A DNA stretch of 64,000 nucleotides from the NCBI RefSeq assembly GCF_024267675.1, contig NZ_JALDYX010000018.1, positions 1-64,000 on the forward strand, given 5' to 3'. The position numbers and the translations under genes were made by a program. The notes below the pieces were generated by a model. The model did no database searches. It saw only the letters and a program-made list of their open reading frames with translations, and had not been told where the DNA came from. The DNA is from Marinobacterium sedimentorum. Lineage in GTDB: Bacteria > Pseudomonadota > Gammaproteobacteria > Pseudomonadales > Balneatricaceae. Positions 18,808 through 27,837 of this stretch are shown here, piece after piece. Every line of letters starts with the position of its first letter. Positions within the stretch are counted from its first letter, which is position 1.

Positions 18808-19797
18808 CTACTCAACCAGGGGGCTATCTTCAGGCGCCACCTCGCGCAGCAGCGCTGCCGGAATTTTCATTCGCTGATTCAGCTGCAGCCCCTTCAATAT
18901 ACTCAGCTGGGCACGATCCAGCACCAGCACCTTGCCTTTCTCGCGCGAGACGACGAGATTCACGGCTGTGCCCTCCTCGACGGATGCATTCTGACCTGGT
19001 TGCTGTTCCAGTACCGTGCCTACCGGCTTGCTATCGTCGACTTTTTCCGCGACCGCACCCAAACCCAGGCCCGCCGAGCTGAGCCGCTGCAACGCCGTGG
19101 CCAACCTCACATTAGTCACGCCGGGAACTTTTATCAGCAGCTTTTCGGCGATGGTCAGCTGGACCGCCGAGCCTTTTTCCACCTCCGAGCCCGCCACCGG
19201 CATCTGTTCCAGTACGCTATCCGGCGCCTCGCGGGACGCCTTCGAGGCAACGGGCATCGAAACTCCAAGCCCTGCGTCCTCGAGCACCGCTCTGGCCTGA
19301 TCAAGGGGGATGCCGACCACATCGGGGACATCGACGCTTTTCGGCAGGAAATACCAGGTGACGGCGCCACCGATAAGCAGTATCGCCACCAGCACCGCGA
19401 TCCATTTCGTATACGACGGTTTTGGCGGCGCAGAGGGTGGCGGCGCTTTTTTGGCGGGTACCTCAATCGCAACGGTTTCGCCCTCGGTAAACTCCTCACC
19501 GGACTTTCGGGCCGAGTACACCAGCAATCGGTAGCTATAGCGACCCGGCTCGCAATCCGCAGGGACCTGAATTCTGACGGGAATCTGGGTCAGTACATTA
19601 TCACCCATCTCCAGCTCCGCCGGTGCCTCTATGCGCAGCCAGTTCGCCTGCGTGGCCTTATCCACAAGCACCTTGGCTCCCACAGTGATCGGATGTCCGG
19701 AAATATTCCTGACGTTAAACAGCTGCTGCGCGGCACCTTTCTCATCGCAGGATACGACTTTGTCGGGTGCATCAATGGTGACGATGCTCGTGGCCAT
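18808..19797 (-). CDS. Membrane-anchored PASTA-domain protein of the eCIS operon
   Basis: This 329-residue protein has three parts. Residues 1-113 form a beta-rich, Ig-like domain, probably cytoplasmic. Residues 114-131 are a Pro-rich linker. One transmembrane helix follows at 132-151 (WIAVLVAILLIGGAVTWYFL), then two PASTA domains at 152-217 and 221-285 (VPDVVGIPLDQARAVLEDAG and VPGVTNVRLATALQRLSSAG). PASTA domains in other proteins bind peptidoglycan fragments. It is the last gene of the contractile-system operon, 60 bp after the tail protein I gene, with its own ribosome site AAGGAG. Its topology would put PASTA domains in the periplasm and the Ig-like part inside. A role in docking the injection device at the membrane is inference. 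Confidence 0.8.
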   Translation of the reverse strand: MATSIVTIDAPDKVVSCDEKGAAQQLFNVRNISGHPITVGAKVLVDKATQANWLRIEAPAELEMGDNVLTQIPVRIQVPADCEPGRYSYRLLVYSARKSGEEFTEGETVAIEVPAKKAPPPSAPPKPSYTKWIAVLVAILLIGGAVTWYFLPKSVDVPDVVGIPLDQARAVLEDAGLGVSMPVASKASREAPDSVLEQMPVAGSEVEKGSAVQLTIAEKLLIKVPGVTNVRLATALQRLSSAGLGLGAVAEKVDDSKPVGTVLEQQPGQNASVEEGTAVNLVVSREKGKVLVLDRAQLSILKGLQLNQRMKIPAALLREVAPEDSPLVE

Positions 19798-19857
19798 AAC
19801 TGACTCCTTTAGCTGAAATTCACGTCACTGCCGGGCTAGGATGTCCAGGCTTGGCAT

Positions 19858-20400
19858 TCATGCGAACACCAGCTCGTAGGTTACATAAGCCGGTTTTTCC
19901 TGCTCGACAATCCGCTCAATCAGTGTCCTGTGCTGCGCACATGCCTGGGGCGCGCTGACACGAATATGATAGGGCCGCGGCAGTCCTTCGGAGTCCCGCA
20001 CCTGCTCATCCAGTTCAAACCCGCTGACCCCTGTTGCGGTTTCCAGAAACCGACGCAAGCCTTGCTCTGTGCCGCGCCATTGCGACAGGTAGGCTGCGGC
20101 CGCCATCAGTTCCCGTAATCGTCCGTTACCCGTCGACAGTGCGTCGGCGGCATCATGCCCTGCGGCCCCCCTCCCGCCATCCCGGAAAAAACGGTCGAGA
20201 TCCACCCATTGGGACAGGTAGGGCACGAAAGACTCAGGCGTGCGATAAGGACTGAAAGTACTTTCGATGCTGGCCAGTAATTCTTCGGCGGGCGCATGGA
20301 GTTCCTCCATGACGGCGAGCAGCGCAACCAGCGGACCCTGTTCGCCGAGCGCGGACTGATATACCCGCGGCAACAGTTGTTCAATCTCGCTGCGTTTCAT
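19858..20400 (-). CDS. Phage tail protein I-like baseplate component
   Basis: This 180-residue protein resembles the tail protein I domain family found in eCIS loci (TIGR02242 type). Supporting segments are YQSALGEQGPLVALLAVMEE, STFSPYRTPESFVPYLSQWV, YLSQWRGTEQGLRRFLETAT and GVSGFELDE. Proteins of this family join the baseplate wedge and may connect to fibres. It overlaps the end of the baseplate J-like gene by 20 bp. Confidence 0.85.
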   Translation of the reverse strand: MKRSEIEQLLPRVYQSALGEQGPLVALLAVMEELHAPAEELLASIESTFSPYRTPESFVPYLSQWVDLDRFFRDGGRGAAGHDAADALSTGNGRLRELMAAAAYLSQWRGTEQGLRRFLETATGVSGFELDEQVRDSEGLPRPYHIRVSAPQACAQHRTLIERIVEQEKPAYVTYELVFA

Positions 20401-22987
20401 CTTCTGTCACCACCTTGATGTCATGTTCACCGGAGCAAAACAGCCAGGTCCGCGGCAATGTAACCTCGTCGGCAAACTCGCTGTTCGAGACAGGCTCATA
20501 GCGTACTCCCTGATCACTGCTGCGATAGACACCCTCGACACCGGCGGCCATGACCAGGTTGCCGCCGGGCGCCGTCGCGACCGCATCGATCGGCTGCAGG
20601 CTTTGGCGATCACGCAGCGGTAGCCTGCAGTTTATATCCGGCGCCATCCACGAACATTCGCGCTCGCTAACGTCGAGATGCAGTACCCCCTGGCGCAGTG
20701 AGCCCGCAAATACTTTTTCCCCCTGAAAAGCCAGCGAACGACAGCCCCCGGCGTCCCATCCAGCGCTGTAGCTCCGCCAGCCCTCCGGATTTTCCTCATC
20801 CCCGGTCAGTTGCCAGCGAAAGCAGCCGTTACCGGGATCAGATCCGACCGCCGCTACGCCGGCCCAGAGATAGCGCTTGGCCCCGTAGTGCTGAATGGCC
20901 AGCACTCGTACCAGCTCATGTTCAAGACCAATGGGGATGAAGCTCTCGGGCCGCCCTCCGCTGCCGGACAGAAAAACGCCGAAGTCGCCGCGGGCCGCTA
21001 CCGCCACACTGGTGCCGCCCCAGACATCGGCCGAGACCGCTATCGCATAAAAACCCAGTGACGGTTGTGCCGCATCGACCAGTATCTGATGCGGATCAGC
21101 GCCCGGTCGCGCCTCCAGTTCGTAGAGCCCTTTTTCAGTTGCCAGCAGCAGCAGCGAGACCCCGTCCCGTTCCAGCCAGGCCATGTCTTCTACCCTGAAG
21201 GTTGTCGCCAGTCCGGCCTCCCAGGACTCACCGCAGTCGCGCGAGATGTACAGCCGCGAGCCGCCGCCACCCTTATCCAGCGAAGTCGCGACGGCGACCA
21301 ACCCGGCGTGACCTGCGTTGCTGCTGGCTTCCCGGGGGAACGCCAGCACCCGCAGGACCTGTTCTGCCGGAAAGTGACCTATGGCTTCCCAGCCACTGGC
21401 ATCATCCATCGAGCGGAACACGGTATCGCCACTGCCGGCATACCAGGTGTGCTGCTGGAATCCATCGGCACACAAGGCTCCGACATCGCTTCCCGGAACC
21501 TCGTCGACCAGCATTCGCACTCGGCTAACCGAACTGACGCCGGGTTCTGCACTGATGATCTTGTAGATATCCCATACGCTGAGTGTCTGCCCAAAAGGCC
21601 AGCCCCTGCTCTGCGCCGAGGACGACAATGGATTGATCGTGCGCCACAGTCGCCCCATGACTCGCTGGTGCACCGCCGCCGGATCCTCCTCGCGGTGCAC
21701 TATTACCTCGGCTTTGACCTGCACCGTTTTATAACGCGCCCAATTTACCAGGCAATAGGTGCCCAGGGGTTTGCGCTGATCCAGCGCCGCCTGAATCTGT
21801 TCTCGGGCGACATCGGACTCGTGCGCCTCCAGCTGTTCGATGGCAATCCGCCCTCCGCCGTGCGATTCATCAGGAATGTGCGGCACCAACAGGACCTCAA
21901 CCGTGCCGGGAGGTGCATGCACCCAGAGCGCTGCCTTGGTGAAGGCCGTGGCGCGATCCACAGCCCCCGAGCTGCGGGTCGCTACCAGTTCGAAATCACG
22001 AGCGGTCACGGCGCGGTGCAGGGAATGCAGCTCCTGCGGGCCCCGAATCAGGGCGTTGTCGATGCTCTCCGCCGCAGCGCCGCCGGCCGCGGGGCGGGGA
22101 TTGGTCACCTCCAAGCCAGGTATCGGATCTTTCAGCATGGTTAACATGTTAGCCGTCACGTTTCCCTGAGCCCCTCCGCCACGGCGATACCAAACGCGGA
22201 TCTCGCAATCCGCGCCAGGTATTTCCGCGAGGGCCCTGGGTGTTTCCTGCAGCAGGCCCGCCGTTTTGTACATGCGGGCCGCAGGGGCGAAGGTGATAGT
22301 GCCGGCCAGCCTGTCGGCCACATAGACAAACCGGTTGGCCTCGAGGTTGGAAAAATTCTCCACTTCTCGCCAGATTCGATAGGTCTTGTCGTCGTACTGT
22401 ATCTCGGTGGCCGAGGCGGCACTTGTCGCAGCCGGCGACTGAATACCGACGACCAGATCCAGCCCGTCTCCCGTGGGCGCTATGACCGGTGGCCGGGCAA
22501 TGCTCAATGTCAGTCCAGGGGCACCGGTGCCGACCCCGATCAGTTCGGCATCCACCATCTCGCAATGCAGGGCCCGCACCTCAACCTCGGTCTCGCCCGG
22601 CGCCAGGGTGACGGCCTCTACGGTGGTAAACACCGGCGGTTCTGCGCCGTCGCTGCGCCCCGTAGTCACGCGTGTGCCACGCGGCACCTGCACCGGGTAC
22701 TGGTGCGGGCGGCTAAGCCGCAAGCGCAATATGCCCGCCGCCGCCGCCGGAGGCTGCAAACGCACACCGATCAGACGCAGGAACTCGATATGGGCCTTGT
22801 CCGGCAGTCGATTCAGGCGATAGATCATGGTCTCGGTGAGATAGGCGAACACCTCCAGCAAGGTCATGCCGGGATCGCCCGGCGACAGATCAGTCCAGTC
22901 GGGACAGTGCTGCACAATGAGCCGGCGTGCATCCTCGACGAGCTGAGCGAAACGGCGGTCATCGAGATTGGGTGATCTAAGCGGCAT
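20381..22987 (-). CDS. Baseplate J-like protein with C-terminal beta-propeller
   Basis: This 868-residue protein has residues 1 to about 480 that look like the putative baseplate assembly family (TIGR02243 type): MPLRSPNLDDRRFAQLVEDA, LSPGDPGMTLLEVFAYLTET and IYRLNRLPDKAHIEFLRLIG at the N-terminus, with a later gpJ-like region (RAVTARDFELVATRSSGAVD). From about 500 to the end the sequence changes to a repeated beta pattern with three Asp-box-like motifs: FRSMDDASGW near 525, YISRDCGESW near 582 and YRSSDQG near 822. These point to a beta-propeller of the BNR or Ycf48 kind. Such propellers often bind carbohydrate or protein. Start and stop each overlap the neighbouring genes. Confidence 0.88.
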   Translation of the reverse strand: MPLRSPNLDDRRFAQLVEDARRLIVQHCPDWTDLSPGDPGMTLLEVFAYLTETMIYRLNRLPDKAHIEFLRLIGVRLQPPAAAAGILRLRLSRPHQYPVQVPRGTRVTTGRSDGAEPPVFTTVEAVTLAPGETEVEVRALHCEMVDAELIGVGTGAPGLTLSIARPPVIAPTGDGLDLVVGIQSPAATSAASATEIQYDDKTYRIWREVENFSNLEANRFVYVADRLAGTITFAPAARMYKTAGLLQETPRALAEIPGADCEIRVWYRRGGGAQGNVTANMLTMLKDPIPGLEVTNPRPAAGGAAAESIDNALIRGPQELHSLHRAVTARDFELVATRSSGAVDRATAFTKAALWVHAPPGTVEVLLVPHIPDESHGGGRIAIEQLEAHESDVAREQIQAALDQRKPLGTYCLVNWARYKTVQVKAEVIVHREEDPAAVHQRVMGRLWRTINPLSSSAQSRGWPFGQTLSVWDIYKIISAEPGVSSVSRVRMLVDEVPGSDVGALCADGFQQHTWYAGSGDTVFRSMDDASGWEAIGHFPAEQVLRVLAFPREASSNAGHAGLVAVATSLDKGGGGSRLYISRDCGESWEAGLATTFRVEDMAWLERDGVSLLLLATEKGLYELEARPGADPHQILVDAAQPSLGFYAIAVSADVWGGTSVAVAARGDFGVFLSGSGGRPESFIPIGLEHELVRVLAIQHYGAKRYLWAGVAAVGSDPGNGCFRWQLTGDEENPEGWRSYSAGWDAGGCRSLAFQGEKVFAGSLRQGVLHLDVSERECSWMAPDINCRLPLRDRQSLQPIDAVATAPGGNLVMAAGVEGVYRSSDQGVRYEPVSNSEFADEVTLPRTWLFCSGEHDIKVVTEDETQRD

Positions 22988-23418
22988 CAGCCCCCCTCCA
23001 AACTGAGTTGCAGCGGCAGGACCAGGCCGTCCTGATGCAAAGTGCGCCGCACCCGGTATTCAAGCATGATGTCCATCCGTCCGGGGTCCGCCGCGTTACA
23101 GTCGGCATCAAGGCGCAGAATATCAATACGTGGTTCCCACCGCTGCAACGCCTGCCGAACATAATGAATCGCCAGCCCATGTGTCGTGGCGTCATTCGGC
23201 GAAAACAGCAGGCGATGCAGATCGCAGCCATAACCGGGCCGCATGACGCGCTCGCCGGGCGCAGTCGTCAGCAACAGCAGGATAGCCTGGCGCACCGAGG
23301 CATTGGCCTCCAGCATATCGATGCCGCCGGTGCGTGAAACCCGTAACCCGGGCGCGCCTTCGACCACGTCGAAATCGGGGTGAACAAAGCACCAGGCACG
23401 GTAAAGGGGCGTCGCCAT
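22987..23418 (-). CDS. gp25/GpW-like baseplate wedge protein
   Basis: This 143-residue protein matches the gp25-like family of contractile tails (Afp9 in the antifeeding prophage). Diagnostic stretches are NASVRQAILLLLTTAPGERV and MRPGYGCDLHRLLFSPND. It sits at the core of the baseplate, where the sheath attaches. It is coupled to both neighbours by one-base overlaps (TGATG). Confidence 0.92.
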   Translation of the reverse strand: MATPLYRAWCFVHPDFDVVEGAPGLRVSRTGGIDMLEANASVRQAILLLLTTAPGERVMRPGYGCDLHRLLFSPNDATTHGLAIHYVRQALQRWEPRIDILRLDADCNAADPGRMDIMLEYRVRRTLHQDGLVLPLQLSLEGG

Positions 23419-23759
23419 CAGACCTCCCTGACCAGCAACTGGCCCGGGTTGCGAACACTGTAGTTGACCATTCCAGGTGGCGTACCGTCAGTCAGCCCGG
23501 TCACCGTATCCAGACAGACCCGCTTGCCGTCGATGCGCAGCAGATCCGAGTAGCCCGACCGCACCTTGAGCGTATTGCTGCAGGGCTTTACCGTCGGTCC
23601 GTACATGGGACAGCCAACGATCGGCCGCTGCTCAGGGTCGGTCGCGACCAGAACCCGTCGGTGCGCGATTGTCACCCAGCTCTGGGTTGCCAGGATAGCG
23701 ACGATTCCCAGTTCATGATCGCAGTTCACTATGGCATCCTCGGTTAACAGCTGCATCAT
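23418..23759 (-). CDS. Small Cys-rich protein, possible PAAR-like spike tip
   Basis: This 113-residue protein lies between the spike gene and gp25. In most contractile injection systems a PAAR or PAAR-like tip (Afp10) occupies this place. The sequence has four cysteines: CDHEL near the N-terminus, GCPMYGPTVKPCSNTLKV in the middle and KRVCLDTVTGLTDGTPPG. The CPMYG...KPC segment followed by a short beta-rich tail fits a small spike tip, but I cannot match a PAAR signature. It overlaps the spike gene by four bases. Confidence 0.6.
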   Translation of the reverse strand: MMQLLTEDAIVNCDHELGIVAILATQSWVTIAHRRVLVATDPEQRPIVGCPMYGPTVKPCSNTLKVRSGYSDLLRIDGKRVCLDTVTGLTDGTPPGMVNYSVRNPGQLLVREV

Positions 23760-25330
23760 GCCCTCTCAAAATCGATTGACTGCCCGCGAATAACAACCGG
23801 CTGCCCGGGTGCCTCGATCTCAAGCCGGGTGGCGGCGTGAATGCGACAGCGATCCTGCGTGAGTTCAACCAGGCTGCCCTGGCTGTCGCCCATACAGACC
23901 TCCTGGGGAGACAGCTGCAAAAAACTGCCGTCGCTGCATTCGATGCGCAGGGTTTCCTGCACATCGTCAAGCAGCAGCCGCTGCCCGCCGGCTGTGAGCA
24001 GCGTAAAACGACGCACCGCTCCTGCCTCGACACCGCTGTCCGGCGCTGCCTGGGTGCCATAAAGTCCCCCGAGAACCAGACCCTGGGCAGGTTCACCATT
24101 CACAAACAGCACCAGCACGCTATCATCCACATCCGGCAGCGCGATCAGCCCCTTGCCGCTCCCCGCCCCGGGCAAGACCACGCCCAGCCAGCCGGTCTCA
24201 ATCTCGTCGTAGTTGGGCAGCATCACCCGCACCCGCCCGAGTGCTTCGGGGTCATCCACCCGGGTCACCCGGCCCAGCGTCATGCTGCTCCCCTGGGCCG
24301 GTGCGTTGGTGATACGCGGCGGCGCAGTATCGATCTCGGAGAGAAAACCCTGTTCTCGATCAAGTACATGAGTGACGGCCGTGAGGATATAGCGGCCTTC
24401 GAGCGGGGCGGCAACGCCGCTGATCTCGACCGGCGTGCCGGGCTGTAATCCCGGGTTGCCATTGGCCATTCCCCACAGAGTCACTTCACTGGCGACCCGG
24501 CGGTCCAGCTCGGCCTGAGCCATGCCCTCTGCCTGGCTGTCTCCCTGCACGGCGACATCGACGATGTCTCGCTGGCCCGATCCACCGACCCGGTCCAGAT
24601 CAATGCTGGCACCGACTTCTCGCCCGACCCGGGGCGCATCTGCCCGCCCACGATGGGGTTCGGCATGCCAGGGATCCCAGCCGCGGGTCTCGACACTGCG
24701 ACAAGCCTGATCACTATTCACCCCGATGCACGCCTCCAGCAAGGATGAACCCAGTGACAATGCCACCGGGTTGCCGGTGCCCTCCAGCGTCAGAATGTGC
24801 AAAACGTCGTCGCGCAGCGTGAAATAAAGCCCGCTGCGAACAGCCAGTTCGGTGATCATGTCGAGATCAGACTGACGATACTGCACCAACTGTTGCTGCA
24901 CCGGACTGTCCGAAGCGGCCTGCACGCGCACACCAAGATCGGCGACCAGCGTGCGTACAAGCTCTGCAAGCGACAGCTGCACATGGGTGGCAACCGGCTG
25001 ACGCTTGCGTAACCGATGCAACAGGTCATATCCCCGCACCCGCACCTGCTGCTGCGCATCAGGCCCGTAAACAAAATCCACTGCGGTTACCTGGCCGACG
25101 AAAAGCGGTTCCTCAAACCCCTCAACCGTGATGCGCAAGGCAGCGCCAGGTGCCATCGAAGCCGCCCCGGCGAGGGCGCCTTCAGGCGCATAAAAGGTCA
25201 GTTCGCACTGGGTGGGCAGAGACAATGTCTGCTGCACGCGAACAGCGCCCAGGGCACGGGCGTCTTCGGCCGCCATGGTTGCCCCATCCACCATCACCTC
25301 AATTCTGGGCAGGCAGACCACGGCACTCAT
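23756..25330 (-). CDS. VgrG-like spike (gpD/gp27 plus gp5 domains)
   Basis: This 524-residue protein is the central spike of the contractile device (Afp8 type). Residues 1 to about 340 form the gpD/gp27-like base (GQVTAVDFVYGPDAQQQVRV, RVRGYDLLHRLRKRQPV, LTAVTHVLDREQGFLSEIDT). Residues 350-430 are the gp5-like OB fold: LGRVTRVDDPEALGRVRVML, TGWLGVVLPGAGSGKGLIAL and GEPAQGLVLGGLYG. The C-terminal 100 residues continue as a short beta-prism with acidic repeats. No toxic extension is seen. It overlaps both neighbours by four bases (ATGA). Confidence 0.92.
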   Translation of the reverse strand: MSAVVCLPRIEVMVDGATMAAEDARALGAVRVQQTLSLPTQCELTFYAPEGALAGAASMAPGAALRITVEGFEEPLFVGQVTAVDFVYGPDAQQQVRVRGYDLLHRLRKRQPVATHVQLSLAELVRTLVADLGVRVQAASDSPVQQQLVQYRQSDLDMITELAVRSGLYFTLRDDVLHILTLEGTGNPVALSLGSSLLEACIGVNSDQACRSVETRGWDPWHAEPHRGRADAPRVGREVGASIDLDRVGGSGQRDIVDVAVQGDSQAEGMAQAELDRRVASEVTLWGMANGNPGLQPGTPVEISGVAAPLEGRYILTAVTHVLDREQGFLSEIDTAPPRITNAPAQGSSMTLGRVTRVDDPEALGRVRVMLPNYDEIETGWLGVVLPGAGSGKGLIALPDVDDSVLVLFVNGEPAQGLVLGGLYGTQAAPDSGVEAGAVRRFTLLTAGGQRLLLDDVQETLRIECSDGSFLQLSPQEVCMGDSQGSLVELTQDRCRIHAATRLEIEAPGQPVVIRGQSIDFERA

Positions 25331-26061
25331 AGGGCATCCCAGCGTTCAAGCAGCACCGACAACGGTGGTATTTCCAGCAAATGGCCTGCTGGCAGGTGCA
25401 TCGGATCATCGATGTTATTGGCTGCCGCCAGCCCGGGCCCCAAGGCTGTATCCCCGTAATACCGGTAGGCCAGCTGATCCATTCGTTCCCCGCCCTGCGC
25501 GGCGGCACCACCCACGACCTCGTGCATCATCGTCTGCCGCGGGCCACCTGACGGCACCACTGACATCAGCTCACCCGCGGGCACAGGCTGATACGGCTGT
25601 ACAACGGGGTCCAGGGCGCGCAGCAAGCGCAAACGCAACCAGGAGCGACGCGGTACGCCCAAGGCTGTAAAGGATTCGAGGCGTTCCGCCACGGCGCTGA
25701 CCACACCGGGAAAATTCCAGCTTTTGCCCCATACAAACCGGCACAGCGGCGGTTTTCCATAGGTGTCCTGACGGCGATTTTCAGCCAGGTCCCACAGGGG
25801 CCCGGTAAGATCCCGAACATCCTCGCTGCTAACCGATGATCCCGCCAGTGACACATCAAACAGCAGATCGAGGGTCAGGTCGGTATGACCGCCACCGGAG
25901 AAAAATAACGGATCATCGGCGAGCTCGGAGCCGGTCACCAGCCCCCCGCCGCACTGGCGGGACTGGATGCCCGCCTGGCGGCGCAGCAGAATAGTCTCGG
26001 GGTTAAGCAGGCAACCCAGACGTTCCCCGGTGTCTTCAATCAGAAAGGCTACACGTTCCAA
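25327..26061 (-). CDS. LysM-domain tube-baseplate adaptor
   Basis: This 244-residue protein corresponds to the LysM-type adaptor of eCIS loci (Afp7-like; phage gpX or gp53 family). The N-terminal part (ERVAFLIEDTGERLGCLLNP) is beta-rich. The last 55 residues form a LysM-like unit (RMDQLAYRYYGDTALGPGLA, then PAGHLLEIPP). In related devices this protein joins the inner tube to the hub. It overlaps the preceding gene by 13 bp. Confidence 0.85.
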   Translation of the reverse strand: MERVAFLIEDTGERLGCLLNPETILLRRQAGIQSRQCGGGLVTGSELADDPLFFSGGGHTDLTLDLLFDVSLAGSSVSSEDVRDLTGPLWDLAENRRQDTYGKPPLCRFVWGKSWNFPGVVSAVAERLESFTALGVPRRSWLRLRLLRALDPVVQPYQPVPAGELMSVVPSGGPRQTMMHEVVGGAAAQGGERMDQLAYRYYGDTALGPGLAAANNIDDPMHLPAGHLLEIPPLSVLLERWDAL

Positions 26062-27392
26062 AATCCACCTCTTTGCTCAATATCCAGCGTGCGCTTGCGT
26101 TGCATCACGCGCGCCTGCTGTTGTGTCGCCCGCAACGTTTCAGACCGCGACAGGCCCTCCTGACCCGCCGCTTCGTCGGGCAGACTGGGCCAGGGACTCG
26201 GTTTCCCCCCGGGTTCGGCGGCTAGATCCGGCTCATCTGCCAGTCGCGGCCAGAGCGGCTCGGAAAAAGCCGGCCTAGTGTCAGCGTCACCGGCGAACGA
26301 CGCTGTCCGCTGCACTCTTGGCGCCTTGTTCGCCGCGGGCGACGCTGCCTCGCAAGCCCGCGTCCAAGACCTGGCAGAGTGTTCCACTGTGTGTGAAAAC
26401 GGGCCCGCTGAAGCAAGCGGTGCCCTGGCGGCTGGCGGCTGAGGCACCGGTGCTGTGCCGGCGTCCCCCGAATGGCCCAGTGACGCCTGCGACTCAGTGC
26501 ACATCACATGACCTGCGCCCCGGTGCGGGGTTCTGCTCAAGCCGTTAGGCGGTGCAGCTGGCGCCCCACTGTTCGGGACAGATCTGGCGCCTGACGGCAA
26601 GGCCGATTCCGGCCAGTGCGGTTCAGGCCGCCGCTGTAGGTGCTCCAGCCCATCATTCGGATCACGCAATGCCATTGGCCCAGTGGGTAATGCAGCTGTC
26701 TCAGCCTGGGCCCGTGGCCGGCCCTTTGGCGTCCTGTGGCCCGGCTCAGGCCGATTAGGCTGCAGCGTCGCCGTTGCCGTTAGAGCGGGCCGAGGCGCGC
26801 TTGTCTGGCTCGCCGACAGGGGCCGCCGCACACCGAAACCCGGCACAGGAGGGACTGAGGGCGGCACGCCGCGGTGAGGCTCGCGGTGCATAACGGGCTC
26901 ACAGAGACGCGATGTATCGCCTGCGGCTACCGGCTCTAAGACACGGCGACCTTCGGTCCCTGCGCCCTGCGCTGAATCGGGCTGACGCAACGGCGACATT
27001 GAGCGGCGCTCCGGCAGCGCCCGTTGCGGCGCCTGGCGCACATCATCAGCGGCTCCCTGGGGCTGATTCCCGACCGCTATGGCTGTCGCAGGCAGGTGCC
27101 CTGCCCGCGTCGGGGGCGCAGTCGTTGCCGGCAGAGGCTGTCCGGTTGCAGCGGGGCGCAATAATTGAGGTGCATGGCGACGTACAAGGTTTACCCAGTG
27201 CGCCGGAGGTCCGCCCGTGCCCTGACCTGTGCCTGGTGCCCGTTGGGCCTCGTCGTCGATACCTGGCTCTGCCACGGACTCATCGGCCAGTCGGCTGCTG
27301 GCGTCCAAACGATCAGCCAGGCGCCCGACCCGTATGTGCAGTGCACGCACCAGCTGGACGAGTACCCTTTTTGCACGCCGGCCCAGATCCAT
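26049..27392 (-). CDS. Disordered Pro/Arg/Ala-rich protein of the eCIS operon
   Basis: This 447-residue protein is dominated by Pro, Ala, Arg, Gln, Ser and Gly with almost no hydrophobic core. Only the first about 45 residues (VLVQLVRALHIRVGRLADRL) and the last about 40 (SRSETLRATQQQARVMQRKR) look helical. I recognise no family. It is probably a real gene: its ATG lies two bases after the tube stop, its end overlaps the LysM gene, and without it the operon would have an unexplained 1.3-kb hole. A scaffold, tape-measure substitute or cargo-like role is conceivable but unproved. Confidence 0.65.
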   Translation of the reverse strand: MDLGRRAKRVLVQLVRALHIRVGRLADRLDASSRLADESVAEPGIDDEAQRAPGTGQGTGGPPAHWVNLVRRHAPQLLRPAATGQPLPATTAPPTRAGHLPATAIAVGNQPQGAADDVRQAPQRALPERRSMSPLRQPDSAQGAGTEGRRVLEPVAAGDTSRLCEPVMHREPHRGVPPSVPPVPGFGVRRPLSASQTSAPRPALTATATLQPNRPEPGHRTPKGRPRAQAETAALPTGPMALRDPNDGLEHLQRRPEPHWPESALPSGARSVPNSGAPAAPPNGLSRTPHRGAGHVMCTESQASLGHSGDAGTAPVPQPPAARAPLASAGPFSHTVEHSARSWTRACEAASPAANKAPRVQRTASFAGDADTRPAFSEPLWPRLADEPDLAAEPGGKPSPWPSLPDEAAGQEGLSRSETLRATQQQARVMQRKRTLDIEQRGGFWNV

Positions 27393-27394
27393 GG

Positions 27395-27823
27395 TTAAGC
27401 CCGCTCCAAGCGCTCAATGACCAGTGTCAGGGTTTCAATCGCCACCTGATTGCCCATGGCTTCCAGCCGCGCTCCACGCCAGTCTGACGGATAGGTGTTG
27501 TACAGATTCCAGCGCGTATCTTCCTGCTGACCATCGGGTTTGAGCAGAATCACGGATACATCGCGACGCTCGAAATTCCCTTCGGTCGTCGCCATCAGCC
27601 AATCCCAGAGTTCCCGTGATTCGCTCATGCCCCATTTCAGAGTTATATCGGCGTAGCTGACCCGCCCAGGCAGTTTTCGCACTGCCGGCGCACCGCCGCC
27701 TTCACGATACTCGATTGTCTCCACCGAAACGCCAAGGCCGCTCACCTCTGAGAAATAACCCGACCCTACACCCTGAATGTCGACCACAAAGTTGTATGCG
27801 CGAAAAATTTCAGATTCTGGCAT
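27395..27823 (-). CDS. Tail tube protein (gp19-like)
   Basis: This 142-residue inner-tube subunit resembles Afp1/Afp5 and T4 gp19. The diagnostic features are RAYNFVVDIQGVGSGYFSEV, SGLGVSVETIEYREGG and ITLKWGMSESRELWDWL, ending NQVAIETLTLVIERLER. Only one tube gene is present, whereas the Afp and PVC systems carry two or more. It follows the sheath gene by 14 bp. Confidence 0.95.
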   Translation of the reverse strand: MPESEIFRAYNFVVDIQGVGSGYFSEVSGLGVSVETIEYREGGGAPAVRKLPGRVSYADITLKWGMSESRELWDWLMATTEGNFERRDVSVILLKPDGQQEDTRWNLYNTYPSDWRGARLEAMGNQVAIETLTLVIERLERA

Positions 27824-27837
27824 GATTTCGTTCCTTA

